Origin: Haberlea rhodopensis
Lineage: Eukaryota > Streptophyta > Magnoliopsida > Lamiales > Gesneriaceae
Length of the DNA stretch: 64,000 nt
Assembly: GCA_907163345.1 (NCBI GenBank)
Contig: CAJQUN010000022.1
Location: 3,596,001-3,660,000 of the forward strand
Direction of reading: 5' to 3'
Positions 1-11,672 of this stretch are shown one piece after another. How positions within the stretch are numbered: position 1 is the stretch's first letter; every line of letters begins with the position of its first letter. Below the pieces are notes generated by a model that searched no databases, had not been told where the DNA came from, and worked only from the letters and a program-made list of their open reading frames with translations. Position numbers and translations under genes: made by a program.

Positions 1-1
1 G

Positions 2-641
2 ATCTGTACAAGACCATACATTGCACAAGCAGTGGGAGCAGTCAGTCGGTACATGGTTAATCCTGGAAGAGAGCATTGGAATACAGTTAAGAGGATCCTT
101 AGATACATTAAGGGTACCTCGGATGCTGCATTATGTTATGAAGGATCAGATTTTAAACTCAGGGGCTATGTGGATTCAGATTATGCAGGTGATCCAGATA
201 AAAGAAAAGCTACTACTGGTATGTGTTTACACTTGTAGGAGGGGCAGTAAGCTGTGTTTTAAAACTGCAGACAGTTGTAGCTTTATCTACAACGGAGACA
301 GAATATATGGCAGCTACTCAAGCTTGCAAGGAGACGATATGGACTCAAAGGCTATTGGAGGAGATTGGCCATAAACAAGAGAAAGTTCCTTTGTTTTGTG
401 ACAGTCAGAGTGCCTTGCACATTGCAAGGAATCCAGCCTTTCATTCTAGGACTAAACACATTGGCGTTCAATTTCACTTTGTTCGTGAAGTAGTGGAGGA
501 CTGAAGTGTGGATATGCAGAAAATTCATATGGATATGCAGAAAATTCATACGAAGGAAACATAGCTGATTTTATGACAAAACCAGTTAATGCTGATAAGT
601 TTGAGTGGTGCAGATCCTCAAGTGGCCTAGCAAAAACGTAA
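2..641 (+). pseudogene. copia RT/RNase H C-terminus, broken
   Basis: This is the C-terminal part of a copia Pol polyprotein. Phrases such as YIKGTSD, DSDYAGD, TTETEYMAA, CDSQSALHIARN and HSRTKHI are diagnostic of copia RNase H. The frame shifts by one base near position 220, just after the DSDYAGDPDKRKATTG stretch. It meets a TGA at about 502 where the family has Gly (GGA to TGA is one step), and shifts again near 565. A direct repeat of 21 bp lies at about 511-552. The frame would end at TAA 639-641. The element is defective. Confidence 0.85.
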
Positions 642-714
642 GCAGCGGGGTAAGGCAAGATTGAAGGGTGTGGAGATGTACTTGATTCTCAATAAAATCT
701 CCAAGTGGGAGAAA

Positions 715-1091
715 TGTTGACCGACTGTCCTCATTGTTTGAGGGCAGCTGGTGATTGGAAGTTGGCGGTTGGTGGTTGGCGGATGTGCATTTAATGCACA
801 TCTTCAACCCTATAAATAGAGCTCTTTTGATTTCATTTCATTCATTCCATTTCAGAGTGTTCTCTCATATCTCTACATTTGAGTGTGTATTCTATAATAT
901 TTGTGAGGTAGTTTTTTCTTATATTGAGAGTGTTGTTCTCTTTGAAAGATAGAGAGATGTTGTAACCCACAAAATATTATAGTGGAATCTTTTCATCTTG
1001 CCCGTGATTTTTACCCTAATAATTTTTAGGGGTTTTCCACGTAAATTCTGGTGTCCATTTTATTCTTCATTTTTCGCTATTTTCTATCTCA
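715..1091 (+). repeat. 3' LTR of the copia element
   Basis: The LTR starts with TG directly after the polypurine tract. It contains a TATA-like box (CCTATAAATAGAG, about 810) followed by a pyrimidine-rich leader, and probably ends at the CA near 1091. The right end is estimated because no second LTR is in the window. Confidence 0.6.
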
Positions 1092-2692
1092 TGTTGCCGT
1101 ACCTGGGGCCAAAACTATGTAGGTAAGCCTTGTAGTTGTATGAGCACTATCGAACAGCTCTACCACTTATTCAGATAATCTTTTGGGTCGCATAATATTG
1201 CTGCAAGCAGCAACAAGACTAAAATAGTTGGAACTTGTAACAGGGGAAGTCTGTTGTTAAAATACAAATATAATTGTTTGTTGTCATCAAAATTAACTAC
1301 TTTACCATTTGATAACCTAACAAATTTAATAACAACTCAACCATTACACGTAACAGATATCTGTATTCCAATGCCAAGGGTGCAAAGCCCCTTGGTGCAT
1401 GTGGACCGAAAGTTCAAGTTTTTGCATGGAAAAATTGTAAAGTAATACCACTAAGAAATCAAGAATCAAATCCCATGAACCAATTCACCAAGATTGATCA
1501 AATGACAGAAGGCAACAGCACCAGAAGCACCTAAAAACGGTACAAACTAGTTGTAAAATGTGGTGGGAAAAAAGCTGAAATTGCAGCAAATGATGAAAAG
1601 AATTTCCAAGAGACAGGACCACTATACATGGTGGCATGGTTTATGAGTTTCTTGGCCACCATTTCTTTTCAAGCCCATGTCCAGCAGTTTCATCATTCAC
1701 CGTTCTGTTTTCACATGATTGATGTTCTTTTTCGGGTTTTCGATTTGGATTTTTAAGTTTGAAAAACTCAGAATCAACGCTTGAGTCTTGTGTACCGAGA
1801 CACATTCTTTGGAAAGGGTTGTTGATATGTATAATATACTTCTTTCTAAATAATTGATTTTCTCAACCATGTGATGAAATGTTATCAGACCAAGATCCTA
1901 TTTGGCCAGGATTTCACTATTCTCCAGCGGGTGAATTTCATCTCCTGATCTCAAAGACATTTGATAATGTAGACTGTTGTTTGGTCACACTACACACTTG
2001 GGGATAATTCAGCCCAGAACCCTGTGTGCGCGCGTCAAGAAGTGAATGCCCCTTTCACACAACCAGTGATATGTCATTGGTTTGTGAAGGATTATTGGAC
2101 CAATTGATGAGGTAGGAAATCCTTCATCTTTAGTAACTGGTTTTTTAGGTGGTCGATTGGAACCATCACCGAACTTACGCTGTTTTTTATTAACTGTTTT
2201 CCACCTATTCATAAAATATATTGGGGTGAACTGTTTATTTTTAAATCATATGGGGTAAAAAGTACCTATTTTAAAATCAAATGGAGATAAACTGTATATT
2301 TTTAAACCACAAAAATTGACTAATTTAGAAAATCACAAGAGTTTGTTGTCAAAAACCTATTGAATGCATTTTCAGGTCACGACTAGTAGCTCCCAAAACG
2401 TGTAAAAATGTTTTTTAAAAATATGAATCATGTAAAATAAATGTGAGATTCACACTTTTTAGGCTGCCTAATTTCCGGATTTTTAGATCTACCCATGGGT
2501 TCAGGAGAGGATTCACTCCTCCTTTAAGGAATAATAAATTCAAGTCTCTCTTTAGGCTTTTTTTCCATAATGCACGAATTCATTATTCACAAATCAAAAC
2601 TTACTAATTTATAAACAAATAATAATAATAATAATAATAATATATGAGATAAGAATGCAAAAAACGATGGAACAAGAATTCATGGGCGGCCA
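1092..2692. other. non-coding flank downstream of the NPH3 gene
   Basis: No convincing coding region or RNA gene was found here; short ORFs lack recognisable domains. The segment is AT-rich. It probably holds the 3' untranslated region of the minus-strand NPH3 gene near its right edge, and it includes the AAT microsatellite listed separately. Confidence 0.5.
2618..2643. repeat. (AAT)n microsatellite
   Basis: About eight AAT units lie some 50 bp downstream of the NPH3 stop codon in gene orientation, so they are probably in its 3' untranslated region. Confidence 0.9.
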
Positions 2693-4831
2693 TTAATATT
2701 CACGGCGTTGCTCGAAGCGGCGTCTCCTGCCTTCCACCACCGTTTGTTCGTGTGAATCACACACTTGAGTCTTAAATTTGCACCCAAACTTCGACCACCA
2801 ACCAACTCCCTCCACGTTTCCACGTGGGCCCGAATTGTCCATTTTGTCTATGGTAGCCTTCATTATGGAGCACTCACGTTCCAAATCCTGCACCCGCTCC
2901 CTCATGCTATCCATGTCCCCGCGCAGCACCTGATTATCCCTCACCCTGTTCCCCTCCGCACGTGACCTCTCAACCATTTCCTGTTCCTCATTCTCCCCCT
3001 CCGTCCCTACGCCGCCCAGAATTGTGCCGGAGATGGCATTCCGGAGCTGAAGTTGTTCGATGAACAGCACCTGCACCACCGCTCGGAGTGGCAGCCGCTC
3101 ATTCTGCGCGGCATGAGTGCACGCCTCTAGTGTCAGCTTCTGGCAGTCCAAAACTCCACATATTTTCTCTCTATCCGTCTCCAATATCCACGGATGCGCC
3201 TATGAGAAGGAAAAGAGTGTGAAATTGTATGAATTTTAGAGATGCAGATAAAGTAATCGAGATTGAATTGGTAATTCACCTTGAGATAAACATCGACGGC
3301 TCGATAAAGGCCGTCGTCGAAAACTCTAGCACGATCGGGCAAAGTAATGGAGAGTTCGTAGAATTTTTCCGGCTTCAAATTAGCGTCGGAGGCAATTTCC
3401 GATAGGTAGCCGTCGATCAATTTTCCTACCTGCATAAACGCAGCGCATCCTGTGCTGCTGCCTTCTTCCTCATCGGCTTGAATTATGGAGACTGGTCTCT
3501 CTTCAAATCTCTGTAGAAAATAACCTAAAATTCTCTGCACGCAGTCAACATCGTACAATGTCTCGTTCAAATAGGAATAGCTCGGAATCAGCAGATCGTC
3601 TAAAGTAGCCTGCTCCAATTGCGATCCAATTTTTTCCTCCAATGCTCGCCTGGAAGCCTGAGAAGCGTTCAAAATGTACGACGTTCGTAACAATCCGAAC
3701 AAGAATCTCGTCGTGTTCGAATTTGATAGCAAGCATTTCTCAATCGGGAGATTCGTAATAATTGTCTCCAGCAGCTCCCTGCGCTCATTCTCCGATGGAA
3801 GGTTGGAAGATGCGGATGGTTTCCGTGTTGTTGTGCGAGAAATTCCTGGAATAAACTTCTTCGCATAGTTCATCAAACAGCTCTCTATAATATCTCCGCT
3901 CAGATTCAAAGCTTTCATGGCGAAAATCAAACGTTGGAAAATATGCACACTCAAAAATCCAAGCTCATCCAACCACGAATCCGATATCTTCCTCCTAGCG
4001 CCAGCTTCACTTCTACTGTCCACAGCTCCGCCGTTTATCGGCCAACCAAACAGAGAGGCATCCGTGGCTGCTGCTTTTGTAGCAATGGCTTCAATACATC
4101 TCTGGACAATGCCCAGATTTTCCGCCATGGGCAACAGTCCTTCGCAGGATGTCAAAGTTTTTATCGAATGTTTGATATTTTTAAGTACAGACTTAGCAAG
4201 ATATCTCTCAGTAATAGACATAAGGTTGTCTTCCGAGTATTCTTCCGTCATCTTCAAGTACTCTCCGGCGCAGCACAGTGCGGCGACGTTGGTGGCGGAG
4301 AGGTCCACTTTCACTCCGTAACAGAATTTCGCGGCGGGTTCAAACGCCTCGCAGCCGCCCGGGAAGTTAGGGAGAGAGATATGAAACTGACCCTCGTTGT
4401 CCTCCTCTTGGATTTCTTCCTCTTCTTCATCATTTTCATTGCTCTGGTTCTGTTCAGAAACAGTTTGAATTGTAGCGAATCTGTTTGTTGTTCGGTTCCT
4501 CTCTTGTTCTGTTATGATATCGTGAAGCTTTCTGCTTTTCCCCATCAGAGGAAACTAAACAACAAACAAGAGTATAAACAATCATCATAAATTTAGAAAC
4601 AAAAAACGAAGAATGTTCAGTTTTAGGGTTCTTCAGAGCACACTTTGTGAAGATGAAAAGTCATGCCATCAACTTCAATGGCAACATCACTGGGCAATCC
4701 TGTGGTGCAGAACCTGAAACAAATACAAAACAAAAATCACCCACGAAGGAAAAATCAGACTGCATCAGTTTACGGAACAGATTTTGGGATCACCATGCTT
4801 GCCCTTGGGAACTGGGTTGTTTCAACGCCAT
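2693..4831 (-). CDS. NPH3/RPT2-like BTB-NPH3 protein, four exons
   Basis: Spliced CDS: complement(join(2693..3199, 3280..4554, 4644..4713, 4794..4831)), 629 residues, all GT-AG introns. Exon 1 codes for 12 residues plus two bases of a Trp codon (MALKQPSSQGQA). Exon 2 gives FCTTGLPSDV and ends in HLHK. Exon 3 opens with FPLMGKSRKL, completing the BTB strand. BTB spans about residues 13-150, interrupted by an acidic insertion at about 79-88. The NPH3 domain follows from about 229, with DDGLYRAVDVYLKAHPWI across the last intron and EACTHAAQNERLPLR after it. A short predicted coiled coil (RERVQDLERE) precedes the basic C-terminus. NRL proteins act at the plasma membrane in phototropin signalling or auxin-related polarity and can be CUL3 adaptors. 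This member looks like the Arabidopsis At5g66560 type (from memory); its specific role is not evident from the sequence. The first ATG of exon 3 alone would truncate the BTB domain. Confidence 0.95.
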
Positions 4832-5501
4832 TTTTGTTCGAAAATCTTGACGGTGGCTTCAAGACAGATACGTGGGAGCCGGAAACTGAAAAGGTATTTG
4901 ACTAAATTTGCTTCACTTTTTTGAGTTCTCAGCCTTATGAAAATGATGAGAAATATGGGAATTCAAGCACAATGTGTGTAAAAAGGGGGAGTAGGTAGGA
5001 GAGATTGATTGAAAGAACACCGATAATTATTGGGTCTTGATTAGAATTGACTATTGAGAAAGTAAATTGTGTTAGTGCAATTGGGCTGTGCCTGTGATTG
5101 CTTTCTTTTACTGAGTGTATGTGGGGGGTGGGGGCGTGGGGAGCTTGATTTATTTTCATTTCATGAAAGAATTTCATGAAAGAAGAAAACAGAGAGGCAC
5201 TTAAATTTCTGAACTTTAGGAAATATTTAAATGGCAATAATAAACATTTGCATTCAAATCAATCCTCATGATGTTCTAAAATTTTAAATTAAATACTATT
5301 TTGGCTATATGAAATATTGGGAGATTGCTATCTTCGTCGAGTGAAGGCGTTAGAGCCTTCAAGCTCTTTCATTCCATGTTTTGGGATCTAAAATTTCTGA
5401 ATTTTTCCATTTTATGTTATGTAAAATTTAGATGATGAAATATACGCAAAGCCTAGAGATAGAATCAAATGTAGTATTGCAACACAGAAATAAATACTAA
5501 A

Positions 5502-6332
5502 TAGAAAGTGTCAAACGGGTCGTGTCGCGTTTACTCGTGCCGACAAAGTTTGGAAATGGGTCGTGCCATGTCGGCCCGTTTTCAATAAAGGTATGGTCGG
5601 TACGGCCCCTACGGCACATTTCAAATTTTTTAATTTTTAAAAAATTTTGTGGGCGTTACCGATGGATCGTCACTATTGTGCTGATGGATTGGTAAAGCCA
5701 AACATTAAAATATAATAAATATATTTGCTTCGAATGTAGGGGTGTTCATTCGGTTCGGTTCGAACTTAAATTTCGATTTTGAAATTTCAAAACCGAACCG
5801 AAATAGTTCGGTTCGATTTCGGTTTTAACCGATCTTTTTCGGTTCGGTTTCGGTTTGGTTCGGTTTTAACCGTAGTTTTTTTTAAAAAAAAAATTTCTCA
5901 AATTTTTTTTTTTTTGAAATTGTATGACTAATTGATAAAAATTCAACGTAAATACAAACACTAATACATCATTCATTGGATTCAAATGAATTCTAAATAT
6001 TTGACCTTTTAATTTTGAACTTCTAATGTTATTTTGAGTTATTTAATATAAAAAATCGAGTTTAAATAGGACAACAAAATAAATTATATTATACTTGAAA
6101 CACATTGTTAAAAAACCAAAAACCGAACCGAGATTTTTTGGTTCGGTTCGGGTTGAACCGAACTTTTTCGGTTCAGCCCGGTTCGGTCGGTTAACCGAAC
6201 CGGTGAACACCCCTATTCGAAGCTACCGATCAAAATAAAAAAAAAAAGTTTCGTGCCTACAAGCCATGCCGACACGGCCCGTGGCGTGCTGTGTCTGTGC
6301 GGGCCTCATGGCCTGCCCACTTGACACCTCTA
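5502..6332. mobile_element. hAT-like MITE (outer), interrupted by a second MITE
   Basis: The left end reads TAGAAAGTGTCAAACGGG. The right end, read in reverse, is TAGAGGTGTCAAGTGGG. TAG(R)GGTGTCAAA ends are typical of short plant hAT derivatives. Subterminal stretches rich in GTGCCG/CGGCCC are also inverted. No clean 8-bp target duplication is seen, so the ends are tentative. It has no coding capacity. Confidence 0.5.
5737..6215. mobile_element. hAT-like MITE (inner), CGGTTCGG-rich
   Basis: The element starts TAGGGGTGTTCATTCGGTTC and ends, reversed, TAGGGGTGTTCACCGG. Both subterminal regions are runs of CGGTTCGG/AACCGAA. The flanks TTCGAATG (left) and TTCGAAGC (right) agree at six of eight bases, consistent with an old hAT duplication. 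It has no ORF. Confidence 0.7.
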
Positions 6333-7405
6333 GTCGTAAGTGAAGCATATAAAAAATAGTGCTGTGAGGGAATTAATGATGACATTGTTTTTTTTAAAAA
6401 ATAACTGGGGTGAAAAATAACATGTCTCCAACTTAAGATTTATCATGATTTTGGGATATATGATGACACTCGAGCTAAACACTCGTGGCGATGATATTGT
6501 TTTTGGATCTTAAGAGTTGTGAAAATAAATTTATACAATTTTTCCCATTATGCAATTAGGAATAATATACTTATTTTGTCACAAATATATATGCTTATTT
6601 GTTTTCCATACAGATTAAAAATATTATTGGAAAAGTCAATTATACAAACAAATTTCATATTTTATCCTTATTTACCGAGTGTTTTAAATAAATAATAGGA
6701 ATAGTGCATAAAAACTTATTGGAAGTAGCTAATATATTTAATAATATTAATCTTCACAAATAGTCGAGATAATTACTGTTTTGGCAATGCGAACTCCAAA
6801 TATCAAATTTGATAGAAACCATAAGCAATAATTAAATATCTTTCCAAGATTTGGCCAATAAAAATAAGAATTTATAATTTACATTTCCAAAATTAGTGAA
6901 ATAAATTTATTATAATAATGCAACTTAAATAGAGTATATTGGTAAAAGAATTGAAGAAATATAGTAATATAGACACTTTGACCATATATTTGGGACAAAG
7001 AAAAAACGAAATGCAGCCTATTGTTGTTGTTTTAAGCGATCAATTTTATTATCACCTGAACCAAAATCAGTTTTTAATAGAGACATGTGTAATTTTCTCA
7101 TAAGTAAACGACCACATCTCTTTGCAAAATAGTTTTCACTTTGTCTTTAATAAATATCAGTATATGTATTTACATAAATAAATGATATGTATATGTTTAT
7201 ATATTGTTAAGATCAATTCTTTATCATTATACTAAAAGTTATAGATGTTAATAGACAGAACTTTATTTCATTATATAGTGGCATCACTAAGCCTCATACT
7301 AATCAAAAAATAAATATGAGAGGTTACACCATGATATTTGGTCAAAATTGTTATACATTAGACGTTAAAATATGTACATCCGTCCACAAATTGGGTACAC
7401 CAAGT

Positions 7406-7459
<54 letters not shown>

Positions 7460-7770
7460 ATTATTTTAAATTTTGAATTTCACCCATGTGGGAACTATCA
7501 ATTTTGAATTTCACCCATGGGACACAATCATTGATGTCCTATTTAGTTTTTTATGATTTAATGGTAAGATCTCAATTAAATAACAATGTAAGAATTACTG
7601 GACAAATCATTCGAGAGTTAAAGGCCCTACGTGCAATGACATCCATATGGCAAACACAAATTCGAACTACTAAATTTAGGGCAAATAGTTTATTTTGCCG
7701 CCTTAGGGACGTAAATATAATAACAATTTACAACGAAAAAAGTTGTATAATTTGAACCTACTTTATACAT
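6333..7770. other. AT-rich non-coding DNA
   Basis: No gene or recognisable mobile element was seen. The stretch contains the TA microsatellite listed separately. Confidence 0.5.
7408..7456. repeat. (TA)n microsatellite
   Basis: An uninterrupted TA dinucleotide run of about 49 bp. The length is likely to be polymorphic and sensitive to assembly error. Confidence 0.95.
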
Positions 7771-8322
7771 AGGGCTGGGATCGGGTCGGGTTTTTCGGGA
7801 TTCGAGAAGTTCGGTTGGGTACCCCCAGAACATATCCGATACCCGACCAAATTTATCGTGTACCCAAAAATTGCGGGTAACCGATATTTCGGGTTCGGGT
7901 TACCCGATTTTTTTGATTTTTTCTCTCTTCAATTTCAACTTTTTTTTTCAGATTTGAGTTTTTAAAAAAAATAGTCTCCCCTTAATTTTTGTACCCCGTG
8001 ATCAACCAGATCACTCAATTCAACATCAATAATAATTTTATGTTCATCACATCAAAAACAACTAAATCAAACATCAAACAAGAAGCATCAAACATAATTT
8101 ATCATCATCAGTCATTAGTGCATCTCCTGTCTCCGGAATCTCATTTTCTTCGTCAAACATTGAGGATTGATGAATCATTGCCCATATCAGTCAAATCTGT
8201 AAAAAAAAAGAGAGAAATAAAATTCATAACCAAATGATTGCAATACAAATATTCATATTAATATAATTTACAATTGTAAAAAATAACAAAAATTTAAAAC
8301 TACATTTCTCAAGTTTTTCTAA

Positions 8323-10438
8323 TTAACACAAATCCTCCTCCACGCTTACTGGCCTAGAATCCATTCGTAGCCAATCTTGAGCACATATGAGAGCTTGGAC
8401 TATTCTAGGAGACAAAGAACTCCTAAAGGCATCAAGAACACGCCCTCCCGTGCTAAATGCAGACTCTGAAGCAACGGTGGAGACTGGAACTGCTAAAATA
8501 TCACGAGCCATCTTGGAAAGAATGGGAAATCTGTGAGATTCTACTTTCCACCATTTCAATATATCAAACTCCTCCCCAAATGGCTCACAATCCTCATTCA
8601 AATACTTGTCCAACTCGGACTTTACCTGCTTGCCTTTTCTTGTCCTCATCCTATTAAATTCATCATCCAAATCATCTATTTCATTTTCACCACCACCACT
8701 TCCAGCCAAACTATGCAATGACCCCTCACAGCTTGCTCTACTCGGGCTTGTTGGGACTGTGTGGTCATATAATTTCTTATACTCCATAAACAACTCATCA
8801 AAACCCCTCCACACTTGATCTTTCAAGTCTCTACTTTTTGGGCTCCCATTTGCTGTAACGTCGGGGCACATCTTCTCAAATGTAAACTGCAAAAATGACC
8901 ACTTACGACGTGGATCAAGTATCACAGCATAATACAAGATCTTGTTCATCTTATCAATTGATCCCCAATATTTGTTGAATTTCTCCTTCATTCTTGCTGC
9001 CATCAAACACAATTCAAAGTCATCACTATCCAACCACCGATTAAGAAGTCGATCAATTGCATTTATTTCTTTAAACACAATGTTGGATGTGACATACAAC
9101 GAGCCCGAGATACGCAATGTTAGGTTATAAAAATGGGCCAAAAACTTTAATAAAAGCTTAGCTCTAGCCCAATCTGAACCATCTGGAACCCCATCCACAA
9201 GATCAATGACAAAACCACGATCACCGTCCTCATACGCTTCAAAAACCTTAGTAAGTGACGTGGCCGCCTCCAACATCAAGTATGTAGAGTTCCACCTAGT
9301 AGGTACATCAAGACACAACATTTTGCTTGATTCTACTCTTTCCAGCATCGCACACTCATTAAATTTTTTGTACCTAGCCGGTGAACTCCTAATATACTTA
9401 ATTGCTCCTCTAATACGAGATATGGCTATACTTTCCTTTTACTCCTCGAACCATCTTGTACAACAAGATTAAGAATATGAGCAATGCACCTCATGTGCAT
9501 ATATTTACCTCCCATAATGCTAGCATTCTTTCGGCCATCAAACCTCCTTCTCAAGTGAGCAACAGCGCCATCATTTGACGAAGCATTATCGACAGTAATA
9601 ATGAATATCCTATCAATCTCCCAATCATTCAAACATTTTTCAACAGCCCTACCTACTTCTTCACTCTTATGACCAGATATTGGACAAAAGTTTAAAACTC
9701 TCTTATGCAAATTCCAGTCATTATCAATGAAATGCGCAGTGAGACACATGTAATTAACCTTTTGAATGGATGTCCATGTGTCTGTGGTGATGCTAACTCG
9801 TTGAGTATGCATTTTCATGAAGGACATCAACCTTGACTTCTCGTTTAAGTACAGTTGGTAAATGTGTCTGGTCAACATCTTTCGGGAGGGGATCGCGAAC
9901 ATAGGGCATGTAATTGACATAAAATGCTTAAAACCTGCTTTCTCTACCGTCCTAAATGGCATCTCATCCATAATCAACATCTGGCATAGTGCATCTAAAG
10001 CTTTATCTTGCTCGAAATGCCAATTGGATAGCCCACCTCGTTGATTCGGACGAGGTGGTTGAAACCTAAGATGGTTTTGATTTGTTTCAACTTCTTGTGG
10101 TTTCTTTTTGCAAGATTTATAATGGTTAGCAAGACCTGTAGTCCCATGTAATCTAGGGTCTGCTCTAATTTCAGCTTTACAATATCTACACAGACCCTTC
10201 TGAATCTTATCGACTTCACAATCAAACTTGTCAAATGATCCCAAAACGGTGACCTCGACGTCATTTTTTTCCTCTTTTTATTTTTTTTCTCATCTTCGTT
10301 CTCATCTTCATCCACGTTCACATTTACATTTTGAGCATCAACATCGTTAAACTGTATCTCTGGTTGTGGTTGGTATGATCTTACCTCAAGACTTTCAACA
10401 TCACTGTGTGATTGTGAGGAGCCACCAACTGGTTCCAT
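8323..10438 (-). pseudogene. hAT transposase (zf-BED ... hATC), two frameshifts
   Basis: The protein starts at 10438 (MEPVGGSSQS) with an acidic and lysine-rich N-terminus, then a BED zinc finger: SPFWDH, CRYCKAEI, GTTGLANHYKSC. The frame breaks inside the BED finger at about 10235, consistent with one missing base. It reopens through the catalytic-fold region (TTDTWTS, CIAHILNLVVQD) and breaks again at about 9430. It then runs to the stop at 8323 through VPTRWNSTYLML and the hATC dimerisation motif (WWKVESHRFPILSKMARDIL, STVASESAFSTGGR). This is the RICESLEEPER/Tam3 type of plant hAT transposase. No intron consensus explains either break, so decay or a sequence error is more likely. Confidence 0.9.
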
Positions 10439-10894
10439 TACCTACACAACTTCCAGATCATCAGAACAATCAAGACACTAGTTATTACTCTGAATGAAAA
10501 TTTCTCAAAATATAAAAAGTCATAAAAATAAAAAAGACGAAATTTAGAACATGATTTAACCTTCCATCGTCATCAATAGAGTATATACTACAAAGCTCAA
10601 AAAAATTTCTCCTAATTTTTGTCTTACCAAAAACGATGATGTGCAAAATGAAGTGAAATTGACTTAAATTTAATACATCTAAATAATCAAGAATTTAAAA
10701 TCATCGACTTGAAATCCATTAATGCAAATACAAACTTAAACAAAGAAATGTACGAGCAAGATGAATTTTTTAGAAACATTTTCACATAAAGTTGGGCTAT
10801 AAGACCTTCATGCCACAACTCTTTAGTTTAGGCGATTGTCAGAGTCGATACCTACCGTAAGCAGGTGGAATTGAGCGAAATGTTACCAGAAACA

Positions 10895-11105
10895 GGGAGA
10901 GAAAATGCCTCCCGTAGCCGGAGTATCGCCACCGCTGAGAGACGAGCAGAGGCGCAGTCGAAGACTCGAAGATGACGGGGAAGAGGCGAGCGAAGATGAT
11001 GGGGAAGAGGCAAACGAAGGCGAGCGATGGAGACTAGGCGTAAGCGGTAAGCTTACTGGTGGTGGTGGTGATCGGCGAAACTTTAGGGGAAAATGGGAAG
11101 CTTAG
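10895..11105. repeat. GC-rich leader repeats inside the hAT element
   Basis: A purine-rich phrase of about 24 bp (GAAGATGAYGGGGAAGAGGC plus a few bases) occurs about twice in tandem, with partial copies, within an unusually GC-rich island in an AT-rich element. On the transposase strand it reads as a CT-rich leader upstream of the ATG. A plus-strand frame of 66 codons passes through it, but its low complexity suggests it is not a gene. Confidence 0.5.
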
Positions 11106-11672
11106 TGGTGGTGGTGGAGGCTACCTACATTGATTTATGGAAAAAAGTGAAGACGAAATGGGTTATGGCTTATGGGTCTGAAGCCGTGAAGAGAAGTGGA
11201 AAGAGTTAAGGTCAAGGAGTCAACATTATAATTTACAAATAAATGTTTTTTTTTAATTCTTTGGAACTCGATCGGGTACCCGAATCCCGACCGGGTTCAA
11301 AAAATACCCGATTCCCAACCCGAAATTTTCGGGTCGGGAATCAGGTACATTCCCGAAACCCAAAATTTCCCATTTTCTTCAACAATTTTGGGACTATCCG
11401 ATCGGGTCGGGTACCCGAAAACCCGACCCGAATGCCCACCCCTATTATACATAATACTTCCTCATTAATTTTCTATAATACATCTAAGCATCTTAAATCA
11501 TGATTGGCAAACACATTAGAGAAATCATTCTAAAATATATGATTAATGTTATTTAAATTCCACTTATTGAAATTTATACGGCATATCTATTGTGCACTTA
11601 CAAAAGAAGTGATCCTCACCGTATGTGGCATAACACATGTATGACCTATGATGATCGGGCACTCCTAAAAAT

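Larger units (their letters stand above)
1..1091 (+). mobile_element. Ty1/copia (Tork-type) retrotransposon, 3' portion
   Basis: The window begins inside a copia element read on the plus strand. The end of reverse transcriptase and the RNase H region are followed by a purine-rich tract (AAGTGGGAGAAA) and a short LTR starting TGTTGACC. The element's 5' part lies outside the window, so LTR identity and target duplication cannot be checked. The coding part is broken by frameshifts and a stop, so this copy cannot move on its own. The Tork assignment comes from recognisable RNase H wording and the short LTR. Confidence 0.85.
7771..11444 (-). mobile_element. complete hAT DNA transposon, 3.7 kb
   Basis: The left end AGGGCTGGGATCGGGTCGGG and the reversed right end TAGGGGTGGGCATTCGGGTC form imperfect terminal inverted repeats that continue as CGGGT-rich subterminal repeats. 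A perfect 8-bp target duplication, TTATACAT, lies at 7763-7770 and 11445-11452. An Ac/Tam3-like transposase is encoded on the minus strand. The segment 10439-11440 is its 5' leader; it includes a GC-rich, repetitive stretch at about 10895-11105. Ends and duplication are intact, but the transposase is frameshifted, so movement would need a helper in trans. Confidence 0.93.

Noticed and set aside
3917..4590. Plus-strand ORFs of 134 and 218 codons overlapping the NPH3 gene
   Set aside because: They are antisense shadows of the conserved NPH3 exon 3 and lack any recognisable domain.
4647..4905. Plus-strand ORFs opposite NPH3 exons 1 and 2
   Set aside because: The minus strand reads the conserved BTB start with correct splice sites; the plus-strand frames have no similarity to anything known to me.
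7316..7755. ORFs through the TA microsatellite
   Set aside because: They depend on the TA run coding for alternating Ile-Tyr and have no similarity outside it.
10905..11105. 66-codon Arg/Glu-rich plus-strand ORF inside the hAT element
   Set aside because: Low-complexity repeat on the strand opposite the transposase leader; no family support.
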